In this document: positions 41,712-51,396 of the stretch, one piece after another
Layout of the letters: each line of letters starts with the position of its first letter
How positions within the stretch are numbered: the stretch's first letter is position 1
The notes under the pieces: generated by a model
What the model was told of the DNA's origin: nothing
Database searches by the model: none
Seen by the model: only the letters and a program-made list of their open reading frames with translations
Assembly (NCBI GenBank): GCA_009360345.1
Contig: SPDP01000009.1
Location: 34,911 to 98,910 of the forward strand
DNA from: Alcaligenaceae bacterium SAGV5
GTDB taxonomy: Bacteria; Pseudomonadota; Gammaproteobacteria; Burkholderiales; Burkholderiaceae_B
Direction: 5' to 3'
Length of the DNA: 64,000 nucleotides
Translations under genes and position numbers: made by a program

Positions 41712-42194
41712 ATGAAACGTCTGGGAATGGCGGTGCTGGCCAGTGCGCTGGCCGGCTGTGCCACGAATCCGGGAGTGTCCGGGGGCGCGCTGGCGCCGCA
41801 CCTTGAAAGCTGCAAGGGCGTCAGCGAGCAGGAGATCGCCGACCTGTTCGATCGGTGGAACCGCTCGCTGCAGACCGGGGATCCGCATCGGGTGGTTGCC
41901 AACTACGCGCCGGATTCGGTGCTGCTGCCCACCATGTCCAACCAGCCCCGCTACAGCGCGCAGGCCAAGGAGGACTACTTCCATCATTTCCTGGAGGACC
42001 GGCCGGCGGGCCGGGTCGACGAGCGCCGCATCGCGCTGGGGTGCAATACCGCGGTCGATTCGGGGCTGTACACCTTCACCTTCGCCCGGACGGGGGCCGC
42101 GGTCAAGGCTCGCTATACCTATACCTATCGCTGGGACGGGCAACAATGGCTGATCACCAGCCATCACTCGTCGGCAATGCCGGAAAGGAAGTAA
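41712..42194 (+). CDS. Lipoprotein with NTF2-like (SgcJ/DUF4440-type) domain
   Basis: A 160-residue lipoprotein. The lipobox ASALAGC places the lipidated Cys at residue 16. The mature part is a cone-shaped NTF2-like domain (VSEQEIADLFDRWNRSLQTG, YAPDSVLLP, WLITSHHSSAMPE), as in the SgcJ/CaMKII-association family. Such domains bind small ligands or oligomerise; no enzyme activity can be claimed. It stands alone before selD. Confidence 0.82.
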   Translation: MKRLGMAVLASALAGCATNPGVSGGALAPHLESCKGVSEQEIADLFDRWNRSLQTGDPHRVVANYAPDSVLLPTMSNQPRYSAQAKEDYFHHFLEDRPAGRVDERRIALGCNTAVDSGLYTFTFARTGAAVKARYTYTYRWDGQQWLITSHHSSAMPERK

Positions 42195-42268
42195 GGGGCG
42201 CCGGGCGGCGCAGGGTCGCCCGGACGGGTGTTCTAGAATGGCCTCCATCAAGCCATTGCGAACGATCC

Positions 42269-43303
42269 ATGAGCACTCCCTTACGCCTGACGCAGTACAG
42301 CCACGGGGCCGGCTGCGGCTGCAAGATATCGCCCAAGGTCCTGGATGTGATCCTGGCCGGCAGCGGCGCGCAGAATCTCGACCCGCGCCTGTGGGTCGGC
42401 AACGCCTCGCGCGACGACGCGGCGGTCTACGGCCTGGATGACGAGCGCGGTGTCGTGTCGACCACGGATTTCTTCATGCCCATCGTCGACGATCCCTTCG
42501 ATTTCGGCCGCATCGCCGCCACCAACGCCATCAGCGACATCTACGCGATGGGCGGCGATCCGCTGCTGGCCATCGCCATCCTGGGCTGGCCGGTCAACCT
42601 GCTGCCGCCCGAGGTTGCGCGCGAGGTGGTGCGAGGCGGCCGGGCGGCCTGCGACGCGGCGGGCATCCCGTTGGCGGGCGGGCATTCCATCGACGCTCCC
42701 GAGCCCATTTTCGGGTTGGCCGTGACCGGTGTGGTGGACAAGGCCCGGCTCAAGCGCAACGATACCGGCACCGTCGGCTGCAAGCTGTACCTGACCAAGC
42801 CGCTGGGCATCGGCATCCTGACCACGGCCGAGAAGAAGTCGAAGCTGCGCCGCGAGGATGTGAACCTGGCGCGGGACTGGATGTGCACGTTGAACCGGCC
42901 GGGCAGCCGCTTCGGCCGGCTGGCCGGCGTCAAGGCCATGACCGACGTCACTGGCTTCGGCCTGCTGGGCCATCTGGTGGAGATGGCCGACGGCAGCGGC
43001 GTCAGCGCCCGCATCGAGTTCGCCAGGGTGCCGCGCCTGCCGGGCGTGGAGCACTATCTGGCCGAAGGCTGCGTGCCGGGCGGCACCGGCCGCAATTTCG
43101 ACAGCTACGGCCAGCGCATCGCTCCGATCGGCCAGGACCGCATCGATCTCTTGTGCGATCCGCAGACCAGCGGCGGCCTGCTGGTGGCGGTGGCGCCCGA
43201 GGGCGAAGCCGAGTTCCTGGCGGCGGCCGCCGAGTGCGGATTGGCGCTGGACCCCATCGGGGAACTGATCGAACGGCGGGACTACGCGGTCGACGTGGTG
43301 TAA
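42269..43303 (+). CDS. selD: Selenide, water dikinase (selenophosphate synthase)
   Basis: A 344-residue ATP-dependent enzyme making selenophosphate. The active-site GAGCGCKISPKVL near residues 14-26 has Cys rather than selenocysteine, and the glycine-rich ASRDDAAVY and DFFMPIVDDP are the usual metal and nucleotide loops. It overlaps the selU start by one base (TAATG). With selU as partner, its product here serves tRNA 2-selenouridine synthesis; no selA or selB is visible in the window. Confidence 0.96.
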   Translation: MSTPLRLTQYSHGAGCGCKISPKVLDVILAGSGAQNLDPRLWVGNASRDDAAVYGLDDERGVVSTTDFFMPIVDDPFDFGRIAATNAISDIYAMGGDPLLAIAILGWPVNLLPPEVAREVVRGGRAACDAAGIPLAGGHSIDAPEPIFGLAVTGVVDKARLKRNDTGTVGCKLYLTKPLGIGILTTAEKKSKLRREDVNLARDWMCTLNRPGSRFGRLAGVKAMTDVTGFGLLGHLVEMADGSGVSARIEFARVPRLPGVEHYLAEGCVPGGTGRNFDSYGQRIAPIGQDRIDLLCDPQTSGGLLVAVAPEGEAEFLAAAAECGLALDPIGELIERRDYAVDVV

Positions 43304-44403
43304 TGCGCGGCGACATCGACGACTATCGCGCGCTGTTTCTGCGGGGCGTGCCCTTGATGGACACTCGCGCGCCCATCGAATTCCGCAAGGGCGCCTTCCC
43401 GGGGGCCGTCAACCTGCCGCTGATGACCGACATCGAGCGGCAGAAAGTCGGCACCTGCTACAAGCAGCATGGCCAGGACGCCGCGATCGCGCTGGGCCAT
43501 CAACTGGTCCGCGGCCAGACCAAGACCGAACGGATCGAGGCCTGGGCGGCCTTCGCCCGCGCTCACCCCCAGGGCAACCTGTATTGTTTTCGCGGTGGCC
43601 TGCGTTCGCAGATCGTCCAGCAGTGGCTGCGCGACGAGGCGGGCATCGTCTATCCGCGCGTGGTGGGTGGCTACAAGGCCATGCGCGGCTTCCTGATGGA
43701 CACGCTGGAGCGGGCCGTGGCCGAGTGCGGCTTCGTCGTGCTGGGCGGCATGACGGGCACGGGCAAGACCGATGTGTTGCGCGAGCTGGACCATGCGCTG
43801 GACCTGGAAGGACATGCCCATCATCGCGGATCGAGCTTCGGCAGGCATGTCACCGGGCAACCGCCGCAGATCGGTTTCGAGAACGAGCTGGCGATCGATA
43901 TCCTGAAGAAAAGGGCGGCCGGCCATGCCCGCTTCGTCCTGGAGGACGAGAGCCACGCGATAGGCAGTTGCAGCGTGCCGGTCAGCCTGTTCCAGGGCAT
44001 GCAGGAATATCCGGTGGTCTGGCTGGAGGACAGCCTGGAGAATCGCGTGGAGCGCATCCTGCGCGACTACGTGGTCGACCTGTGCGCCGAGTTCGTGGCC
44101 ATCCATGGCGAGGAGGCGGGCGTGGAGTCGTTCGGCAAGCGCCTGCGCGAAAGCCTGGACAACATCCGCAAGCGGCTGGGGGGCGAGCGGCACCAGCGCC
44201 TCGCGACAATCATGGATGCCGCCCTGGCGGGGCAGGCGCGCAGCGGGGACGTCGAACCGCACCGGGCCTGGATCGAGGAACTGTTGACCGGTTACTACGA
44301 TCCGATGTACGTCTACCAGCGCAAGCTGAAGGCGGCGCGCATCGTGTTCACGGGCGACCCGCGCGAGGTACTGGATCATCTGCGGGAGCAGGCAAGGGCG
44401 TAG
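43303..44403 (+). CDS. selU: tRNA 2-selenouridine synthase
   Basis: A 366-residue enzyme (YbbB/MnmH) that replaces the sulfur of 2-thiouridine at the tRNA wobble position with selenium. The N-terminal rhodanese domain has the active Cys in YCFRGGLRSQIVQQWL. The C-terminal P-loop domain starts with GGMTGTGKTDVLREL. The start overlaps the selD stop, so the two are an operon. Confidence 0.95.
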   Translation: MRGDIDDYRALFLRGVPLMDTRAPIEFRKGAFPGAVNLPLMTDIERQKVGTCYKQHGQDAAIALGHQLVRGQTKTERIEAWAAFARAHPQGNLYCFRGGLRSQIVQQWLRDEAGIVYPRVVGGYKAMRGFLMDTLERAVAECGFVVLGGMTGTGKTDVLRELDHALDLEGHAHHRGSSFGRHVTGQPPQIGFENELAIDILKKRAAGHARFVLEDESHAIGSCSVPVSLFQGMQEYPVVWLEDSLENRVERILRDYVVDLCAEFVAIHGEEAGVESFGKRLRESLDNIRKRLGGERHQRLATIMDAALAGQARSGDVEPHRAWIEELLTGYYDPMYVYQRKLKAARIVFTGDPREVLDHLREQARA

Positions 44404-44576
44404 CGGGCCCCGCTTCTGCGTGGGCAAGCCCTGCCGGGGCGGGTTCGAGCAGGAGGCCAGCGCCTGGGATTGACGGCATGTCCGCACCCTAGGGTTTTCA
44501 CTGGTCATCCGATGTCGATTTCCGCGTTTCCCACTCGTCGCAGGTATGTATCCACCCAGACGAAAGGAGATTCACC

Positions 44577-45023
44577 ATGGCTACCGGTACTGTCCGACTC
44601 CACCGTGTCCTGCGCGCCACCCCCGAGCGGGTCTATCGCGCCTTCGTCGAGGCCGACGCGCTGGCGAAGTGGCTGCCGCCGTATGGCTTCACCTGCCAGG
44701 TCCACCACCTGGAAGCGAAGGTGGGCGGGACGTTCAAGATGTCCTTCCGGAACTTCACGTCCGGCAACGCGCATTCCTTCGGCGGCGAGTATCAGGAACT
44801 GGTCCCGTTCCAGAAGATCCGCTACACCGACAAGTTCGACGATCCCAACCTGCCGGGGGAAATGGCGGTCACGGTCGTGCTCAAGCAGGTGGCCTGCGGC
44901 ACCGATCTGGATATCGTGCAGGCCGGCATTCCCGAGGTCATTCCCACGGAGATGTGCTACCTGGGTTGGCAGGAATCGCTGCTTCAGCTGGCCAAGCTGG
45001 TCGAGCCGGAAATCCCGGATTGA
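44577..45023 (+). CDS. SRPBCC/AHSA1-family protein
   Basis: A 148-residue START-like protein of the activator-of-Hsp90 (AHSA1) domain family. Landmarks are LHRVLRATPERVYRAFVEAD, LAKWLPPYGF and the terminal GWQESLLQLAKLVEPEI. These small cavity proteins often bind hydrophobic ligands and occur with ArsR regulators. The role here is unknown. It runs into a DUF1801 gene 5 bases later. Confidence 0.85.
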   Translation: MATGTVRLHRVLRATPERVYRAFVEADALAKWLPPYGFTCQVHHLEAKVGGTFKMSFRNFTSGNAHSFGGEYQELVPFQKIRYTDKFDDPNLPGEMAVTVVLKQVACGTDLDIVQAGIPEVIPTEMCYLGWQESLLQLAKLVEPEIPD

Positions 45024-45028
45024 AGGCC

Positions 45029-45457
45029 ATGGACGACGCCCCGATCCAAGGCAATCCCTCGGACCTGATCGATGCCCGGATCCGCGCGCTGGGCGATTGG
45101 CGGGGCGCGATGCTGGCCAGGATACGGGCGCTGATCAGGCGCGCCGATCCCGAGGTGGTCGAGGAATGGAAATGGCGTGGCGTGCCGGTATGGTCGCATG
45201 CCGGGATCCTCTGCACCGGCGAGACCTACAAGGAGGTCGTGAAGATGACCTTCGCCAAGGGGGCCGCGCTGGAGGATCCCACGGGCCTTTTCAATGCCAG
45301 CCTGGATGGCAATACGCGGCGCGCCATCGATTGGCGCGAAGGCGACGAGATCGATGAAGCGGCCTTGATGGCGCTCATCCGCGCGGCGGTGGCGCTGAAC
45401 GCCGCCAAGCCCTCCAGGAAGCCTGCCGGCAAGGGCAAGGCGCCCGCCGGCCGCTGA
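45029..45457 (+). CDS. DUF1801-family protein
   Basis: A 142-residue protein of the DUF1801 (YdhG-like) family. The visible core is IRRADPEVVEEWKWRGVPVW, followed by KMTFAKGAALEDP, with a Lys/Ala-rich tail. The family is structurally known but has no assigned function. It probably shares a transcript with the AHSA1-like gene just upstream. Confidence 0.75.
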   Translation: MDDAPIQGNPSDLIDARIRALGDWRGAMLARIRALIRRADPEVVEEWKWRGVPVWSHAGILCTGETYKEVVKMTFAKGAALEDPTGLFNASLDGNTRRAIDWREGDEIDEAALMALIRAAVALNAAKPSRKPAGKGKAPAGR

Positions 45458-45470
45458 GCCGGCGCCGCGG

Positions 45471-46635
45471 TCAGCGCGTTTTCATCAGGTGCCGTGCCAG
45501 CGCGTCGTAAGCCGGTAGCGACGTCGGGTCGTTGGCGGCGTTCGCCGCCACCGGATGCGAGGCGAAGCGCGCGATCACCATTTCCGCCTTGGGGTCGATG
45601 TAGATGGTCTGTCCGTGCACGCCGCGCGCGGCGAAGGCGCCGTGCGCGTTGTGCGTGATCCACCACATGTCGCGATAGGTCCAGCCCGCCAGCAGCGTGT
45701 AGCCGGCCTGGGCGAAATCCGCCTGGTCGCCGCCGCGCCGGATATCGGCCACCGCGGCGGCGGGCAGGATCTGGCTGCCGTTGAAGAAGCCATTGTTCCG
45801 GATCATCTCGCCGAAGCGAGCGAGATCGCGCAGGCCCGTGTTCAGGCCCCCGCCCGCGAACGGCGTGCCGGTCGAGTCGACCGTCATGTAGGCGTCCTGT
45901 TCGGCGCCCAGCCGGCTCCAGATGCGCTCCGACAGCAATTGCGCGACCGATTTGCCGCTGACGCGGGCCAGCACCCAGCCCAACGCGTCGGTGTTGGCCG
46001 TGCGATAGTGGAAGGCCGCGCCGTGCCGGCCCTCGGGCTTCACTGTTTGCAGGAACTCGTAGTAGCTGCGCGGGCCGGTGTAGTCCTGGGGCTTGGGCAG
46101 CGGATTGCCGGCGGCCGCGTGGGCCCAGACCTCGGCGTCGGGATCGGCATAGTCCTCGCTGAAACGGATGCCGGTGGTCATGTCCATGAGCTGGCGGACC
46201 GTGGCGTCGCCAAAGGCGGACGACGCCAGTTCGGGCACGTATTCGGCAACGCGGCGCGACGGATCCAGAGTGCCCTCGGCCACGAGCATGGCGGCCAGCG
46301 TACCGACGAAGGATTTGGTGACCGACATCGCGCCATGCTGGCCCTGCGGGTCGAGCACCCCGAAGTAGCGCTCGTAGACGATGCGCCCCTTGTGCAATAC
46401 GACGATGCCGTCGGTGTAGTTGGCTTTCAGCGATGCCTGCCAGGTCATGGTCCGGTTGGAACCCAGCGGCTGGAAGCGCACGCCGTCGATGTCGTCGCGC
46501 AAGGCGCGCGGCAGCGGCGCGGGGGCGCCCAGGCCGCGCGAGACGTTTACCGTGGGCATGAGCTGCCGGAAATGGGAGACGCTCCAGCGCAGGGCCGGAA
46601 AGCGGAAATACGAGCCGTCGTCGAAGCGCAGGATG
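45471..46635 (-). CDS. Serine hydrolase (beta-lactamase class C fold), N-terminus cut
   Basis: About 385 residues similar to 6-aminohexanoate-dimer hydrolase and related penicillin-binding-like esterases. The catalytic Ser-Lys is MSVTKSFVG, the second motif Tyr lies in YRTANTD, and HGQTIYIDP is the C-terminal motif. An ATG at 46559 exists, but the family-typical sequence continues upstream as RILRFDDGSYFRFPALRW, so the true start is further left and lost at the joint near 46635. Confidence 0.8.
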
Positions 46636-46640
46636 CGGTC
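46630..46640. other. Joint between truncated serine hydrolase and truncated chrA
   Basis: The serine hydrolase reading frame (minus) and the ChrA reading frame (plus) both run into this point without a start. The two are on opposite strands and each lacks its expected N-terminal part. No adapter sequence is seen. Confidence 0.65.
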
Positions 46641-47266
46641 CTCCCTACCCGATCTCCCCCCGTGCCGGTGTCGCGGCCCTGTTGCTGTTCGCGCTGCCGC
46701 TGGCCCTGCTGCCGGCCTGGGCCGCCGCGAGTGCGTCCGCGCTCGTCGCGTTCTTCGATGGCGTCTATCGCGCCGGCGCGCTGGTCTTCGGCGGCGGGCA
46801 CGTGGTCCTGCCGCTGCTGCAAGCCACGGTCGTGCCCACCGGCCTCGTCGACAATGCGGATTTTCTCGCGGGCTACGGCGCGGCGCAGGCCGTGCCCGGG
46901 CCGCTGTTCACCTTCGCCGCCTATCTGGGTGCCGTGGCGCAGGGGCCGCTGCATGGCTGGGCCGGCGGCCTGGCCGCGCTGGCCGCGATTTTCCTGCCCG
47001 CGCTGCTGGTGCTCGTGGGCGTATTGCCTTTCTGGGAGCGCCTGCGCCAGCGGCGCGACATCCAGACCGCATTGGCGGGCGTCAACGCGGGCGTGGTCGG
47101 CATCCTGCTGGCGGCCCTTTACGATCCTGTCTGGACCAGCGCCATCCAGGGCCGCGCCGATTTCGCGCTGGCGCTGGCCGCCTTCGGGCTGCTGGTCGTG
47201 GGCCGCGTGCCGCCCGTCGCGGTCGTGGCGCTGGCGGCACTGGGAGGCTGGCTGCTGGCGGGCTGA
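46636..47266 (+). CDS. chrA: Chromate transporter ChrA, C-terminal half
   Basis: About 210 residues of a membrane protein. The segment FGGGHVVLPLLQATVVPTGL, with YGAAQAVPGPLFTFAAYLGA, is the repeat of the second half of ChrA, which exports chromate with sulfate-like selectivity. The residues YPISPRAGVAALLL open the visible part without a start codon; the N-terminal half is missing at the joint near 46635. It is convergent with the MscS gene. Confidence 0.85.
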
Positions 47267-47276
47267 GGGCCCGGGG

Positions 47277-49604
47277 TCAGGTCCCCGCTGGCTGCCCCCC
47301 TTCCATCGCCACGCGCACCGGCGGTGCCTCGCCCTGCTTGTCCTGCCCGAAATAGACCACCATGTGCGGGTAAGGCAACTCGATGCCGGCGGCGTGGAAA
47401 TGCTGCTTCACCAGGCGGTTGTAGCCCCGCTGCACCGCCCACTGCATGCCCGGCCGGGTCTTGATCAACACGCGTATGGTCACGCCCTTCTCGTTGACGG
47501 CCGTGACGCCCGGAATACTGATCTCCTCCAGGATTTCCGGCGCCAGCACCTCGTCGGTCATCAGCTCCGCAAAGGCATTGCGCAGGTGCTGCATGGCGTC
47601 GTCGACGCTTTCCCGGTGCGAGACCGTGTATTCGCCCAGGTGGTAGGAGAAGTCCCGCATATGGTTGGACACCACGTCCACCGACGAGAACGGCACCAGG
47701 TGGTAGCCGCCGTCCAGGGTCCTGATGCCCACCGAGCGAATGGTCATCTTCTCGACCGTGCCGAATACGCCGGCCACCTGGACGACGTCGTTCTCGTTCA
47801 TGCCGTTCTCGAGCTGGATGAAAACGCCGGTGATGATGTCCTGGACGAGCTTCTGCGCGCCAAAGCCCACGGCAAGCCCGACCACGCCGGCGCCCGCGAT
47901 CAGAGGCGCCACGTCGATGCCGATCTGCGACAACACCACCATGACCGTCATGGCCACGATCACGATCAACGCCGCATTGCGGAACAGCGACAACAGGGTC
48001 TTCTCGCGCGCGGTAGGCATGCGTCCACCCTCGCGCAGATTCAGCCTGTGCTCGATGATGCTGGCCACCACCGTCCACGCCAGCGCCGCCGCCAGCAGCA
48101 CGATGGCCACGTTCACCGCCACGCCTATCGCCGCCGCGCCGGCATCCGAGGCGATCCAGCGCGACAGGTTGAACGCACGCCAGGCATCCAGTACCAGCAG
48201 CACCACCACGATGCGGACCGCCCAGCCCGCGAAGCGGATTGTCGCCGGCACATAGGAATTCAGGCGGCTCTCCAGCATGGGCAGGCGGGCGCGCAACTCG
48301 TCGGAAACGCGGACAGGCCTGGCCAGCAGCGCGTTCAGCAGCACGATGACCAGGCTGCCCAGGCCCGTGGCCAGCAAGGTCTGCAGCGTGGCCGCCACCA
48401 TGAAGGGCAGCGCGTTGGCGGGATCGATCTGGCTGACCACCAGCAGCACGGTGAAATACCCGATGCCCAGCCAGTGCCAGACCCGCGCCAGCAGGCGCGG
48501 CGAGGTACCCAGGAAAGTCGTCCTGCGGGAGCCGCTGTGCTCCAGCCTCTCGCGCACCCGCTGGCGGTTGCGCCAGATCACGCCCACCGCATAGACGTAG
48601 ACCCCCAGCATGATCACCAGCGCGGCCAGCCGGCCCAGCGCGGGAGACAGGGCCGCCGCCAGCACCGGGTCGACCAGCATGGTGCCGTAGCCCGCCGCCA
48701 TGACCAGCACGATCAGCCAGCGGTTCCAATACCGGGCCATCTCGTTCGACATGGGCAGGAGACGCAGGTGCGGATAGCGCGTCGAGAACACGGTACGAAC
48801 CAGGACCTTGGTGATCTCGACCGCCAGGAAGGCCTTCAGGAACACAGCCACCAGCGGGTCGACGGCAACGCCCTCCGGCCCGCCCCGGACGCCGGCCGCA
48901 TACGCCGCCGCGGCGGCAAGCACCACCACCAGCGCATCGATGACCACCGCGCCGATGATCGCGCCCGCCCGCCGGTACAAGACCGGCATGCCCAAGGGCG
49001 TGTCGGCCCGGGGCGATGCCGTTGCGTCCCATCCCAGGCCGGCCACCCAATCGTCGATACGCCGATAGATCCACAACGCCACCAGCCGCAGCAAGACAAA
49101 GGCGACGATGGCCGTCACGACCGACATGGCCAGCGGTTGCAAGGCCCGCGCCTCGTCGCTATCCATGGACGGGCCATCGCCCGCGGCCATGGCCCGCAGG
49201 TCCGCGGTACCCTGCCCCAGGTCGGACACCAGGCTGGACAGGAAGCGCTGCGTGCCATCCGCCAGCCGCGCGCGCAGCGTCGGCGGCTCGTGCCCCGGCG
49301 GCGCCTCGGCGGCGGCCCCACCTTTCTTGGCCGAGGATGCGGAGTCATGCGCGCGCAGTTGGTCGATCAGCGCCTGCCGGCTGGCCGGGTTTTCCAGCAA
49401 GTCCGCCAGCGCGGCCGGCGTGGGCGCCGGTGCCGCGGCGGCCGCCGCGGCCACTGCCGCGCGAGCCGACACCAGTGTCGCCAGCAGCAGTATCAGGAAT
49501 GCGAGGTGGGTCAACCAGGGCTTCGACAGCCTGCGACGGCTCAGCGAGACGTCGCGGTGGGATTGCAGGGGAAGCGTGCATGCCGTCGTTGCGAGTCGAA
49601 CCAC
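47277..49604 (-). CDS. Large MscS-family mechanosensitive channel (YbiO/MscM-like)
   Basis: A 775-residue inner-membrane protein with a signal-like N-terminus, a periplasmic region (about 45-155) and about ten membrane helices. The MscS pore helix region is GVVGLAVGFGAQKLVQDIIT, and the cytoplasmic domain has DVVQVAGVFGTVEKMTIRSV. It opens under membrane tension during osmotic downshock. The GTG at 49604 is chosen because AGGAG lies 8 bases upstream; the next frame position V-V-R fits. Confidence 0.85.
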   Translation of the reverse strand: MVRLATTACTLPLQSHRDVSLSRRRLSKPWLTHLAFLILLLATLVSARAAVAAAAAAAPAPTPAALADLLENPASRQALIDQLRAHDSASSAKKGGAAAEAPPGHEPPTLRARLADGTQRFLSSLVSDLGQGTADLRAMAAGDGPSMDSDEARALQPLAMSVVTAIVAFVLLRLVALWIYRRIDDWVAGLGWDATASPRADTPLGMPVLYRRAGAIIGAVVIDALVVVLAAAAAYAAGVRGGPEGVAVDPLVAVFLKAFLAVEITKVLVRTVFSTRYPHLRLLPMSNEMARYWNRWLIVLVMAAGYGTMLVDPVLAAALSPALGRLAALVIMLGVYVYAVGVIWRNRQRVRERLEHSGSRRTTFLGTSPRLLARVWHWLGIGYFTVLLVVSQIDPANALPFMVAATLQTLLATGLGSLVIVLLNALLARPVRVSDELRARLPMLESRLNSYVPATIRFAGWAVRIVVVLLVLDAWRAFNLSRWIASDAGAAAIGVAVNVAIVLLAAALAWTVVASIIEHRLNLREGGRMPTAREKTLLSLFRNAALIVIVAMTVMVVLSQIGIDVAPLIAGAGVVGLAVGFGAQKLVQDIITGVFIQLENGMNENDVVQVAGVFGTVEKMTIRSVGIRTLDGGYHLVPFSSVDVVSNHMRDFSYHLGEYTVSHRESVDDAMQHLRNAFAELMTDEVLAPEILEEISIPGVTAVNEKGVTIRVLIKTRPGMQWAVQRGYNRLVKQHFHAAGIELPYPHMVVYFGQDKQGEAPPVRVAMEGGQPAGT

Positions 49605-49747
49605 TAGGGGGTCTCCTGGAGGGAAGAAACGGTAAAAGACGCGGGCTGGCGCCCGCTCATGACGCAACAGGGTAAAACACCCGGGGGCCGCAGACAAATC
49701 GCCACGCCCAGGCCGGCCGCGCGAAAACCGGCCGGCCCTCGTGCCGG

Positions 49748-51202
49748 CTACGCCCCGGCCAGGGTGTTCTTGTGGATCATGCCGGCCTTCATGATGAGCA
49801 TCATGTTCCGGTCCGGATCGCCGATGAGATCGATGTTCCGCAGCGGATCGCCGTCTAGCACCAGCAGGTCGGCGTGGGCGCCTGCCTCGATCACGCCCAG
49901 CCTGCCGGGGTAGGGATTGCGCGGCCCCGACAGGGCCAGCAGTTCGGCGCTGAGGCTGGTGGCCATGCGCAGCACCTCGGCGGCATCGATCCAGCGCGCG
50001 AGTTTGGCAAGCTGCCTGCCCTGGCCCGCGGTGCCGGCCGGGTTGAACAGGATGTCGGTTCCCCAGGCCATCCTGACCTTGTGCTTCTGCCCCCATTCGA
50101 AGCAGCGCACGGTACCTTCGGCGATCATCTTGCGCTGGGCCTGCGCCGCGGGGCTGCCATGCGGATTGGCATCCTCGTCGGCCAGGAAGGGCTGGATGCT
50201 CCACCACGCGCCCTGGTCGGCCATGCGCCGCACGGTGTCCTCGTCCGCCAACTGGCCATGTTCGATGGATTTCACGCCGCACGCCAGCGCGCGCCGGATG
50301 CCCGCGGGCGTATAGACATGGGCGCAGACATAGGTGCCCCAATCGGCGGCCGCCGCCACCGCGGCCCGCATCTCCGCCTCGGAATACTGGATGCTGTCCA
50401 GGGGATCGAAATCCGAGGATACGCCGCCGCCCGCCATGATCTTGATCTGGCTCGCCCCCAGCATCAATTGTTCGCGCACGCGCCGCAGGACCTCGGCCTC
50501 GCCGTCGGCAATGGCCGAGATGCCCGCCTGTTCGGCCGTGCTGAGCGTGGTACCCGCCGTTCGCGGCAGGTCCGAACGCTGGCGGAAGTCCCCGTGTCCG
50601 GACGTCTGCGAGATCATTGCCCCGCTGGGATAGATGCGCGGCCCGGGCAGGCGCCCCTCGTCGATCGCGCGCTTCAGCGCGAAGGCCGGCCCGCCCACGT
50701 CGCGTATCGTGGTGAAACCGCGCATCACCGTGCGCTCGGCCTCTTGCGCCGCGACCAGATGCACATAGGGAATGTCGGCGGTCAGCGCGACCAGTTGCGG
50801 AATGCCGGCCAGGATCGCGTGCCAGTGCGCATCGATCAGGCCCGGCATCAGCGTGCGGCCGCCGCAATCGATGACGTCGGCCCCGGCCACCGGCTCCGAG
50901 GCCGGCGGCATGGCCTTGATCATCGCGCCCTCGACCAGCACGCCGCGGCCCTCGATCAGCCGGCCTCCCCGGCCGTCGAAAATCCGCGCGTTCCGCAGCA
51001 GCACGGGGCGGCCCGCCGGTTGCGCGAAGGCGGGCGCCGCCAGCCCCAGGGCCGGCGCGGCCAGGCTCGCGGCGATGCCACACAGGACCGAGCGCCGGGT
51101 CATTCCCTGGTCGATGCGCCGGAACAGGCCGAGCGCGTCGGGACCATGGCAGGCGCAGCGCAGGCCATGGGCGATGTTGTGCCTGGGCGGACGAGACGGC
51201 AT
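49748..51202 (-). CDS. Exported amidohydrolase (Tat-type signal)
   Basis: A 484-residue metal-dependent hydrolase of the imidazolonepropionase/prolidase-like branch. Landmarks are TLMPGLIDAHWHAI (HxH metal motif), IKIMAGGG with the carbamylated-type Lys, CAHVYTP, IEHGQLAD and WGTDILFNP with the final Asp. A twin-arginine motif (MTRRSVLCG) at residues 34-42 is followed by a hydrophobic stretch, so it is probably exported folded. The ATG at 51202 has a strong GGAGGAAA site; an internal ATG at 51103 directly before the Tat motif is the alternative. Confidence 0.82.
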   Translation of the reverse strand: MPSRPPRHNIAHGLRCACHGPDALGLFRRIDQGMTRRSVLCGIAASLAAPALGLAAPAFAQPAGRPVLLRNARIFDGRGGRLIEGRGVLVEGAMIKAMPPASEPVAGADVIDCGGRTLMPGLIDAHWHAILAGIPQLVALTADIPYVHLVAAQEAERTVMRGFTTIRDVGGPAFALKRAIDEGRLPGPRIYPSGAMISQTSGHGDFRQRSDLPRTAGTTLSTAEQAGISAIADGEAEVLRRVREQLMLGASQIKIMAGGGVSSDFDPLDSIQYSEAEMRAAVAAAADWGTYVCAHVYTPAGIRRALACGVKSIEHGQLADEDTVRRMADQGAWWSIQPFLADEDANPHGSPAAQAQRKMIAEGTVRCFEWGQKHKVRMAWGTDILFNPAGTAGQGRQLAKLARWIDAAEVLRMATSLSAELLALSGPRNPYPGRLGVIEAGAHADLLVLDGDPLRNIDLIGDPDRNMMLIMKAGMIHKNTLAGA

Positions 51203-51351
51203 GGGATTTCCTCCAAGAGCGAGACGCGTTGCATGGTTGCCCCCGCCCGCCGGCGAATTCCGGCGCAAGGAGCGGAGTGTCGACGATCGCGCGGTGGACG
51301 TAGACTGGACCGATCCCCGTCAACCGGACGCACGCGATGCACACCTTATCC

Positions 51352-51396
51352 CTGTCACTTATACACATCTCACGCTGCCGACGATAAGGCTCGTGT
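51352..51396 (-). other. Nextera adapter with i5 index (assembly artefact)
   Basis: The plus strand reads CTGTC-A-CTTATACACATCT (mosaic end with one mismatch), then ACGCTGCCGACGA, then TAAGGCTC and GTGT. The index is the reverse complement of GAGCCTTA found at 41563-41570, so both come from the same library. The joint cuts mnmC. Confidence 0.96.

Noticed and set aside
45555..49607. A 1350-codon open frame on the plus strand
   Set aside because: It is the antisense of the serine hydrolase, MscS and neighbours. Its protein is dominated by Arg, Gln and His repeats typical of GC-rich shadow frames.
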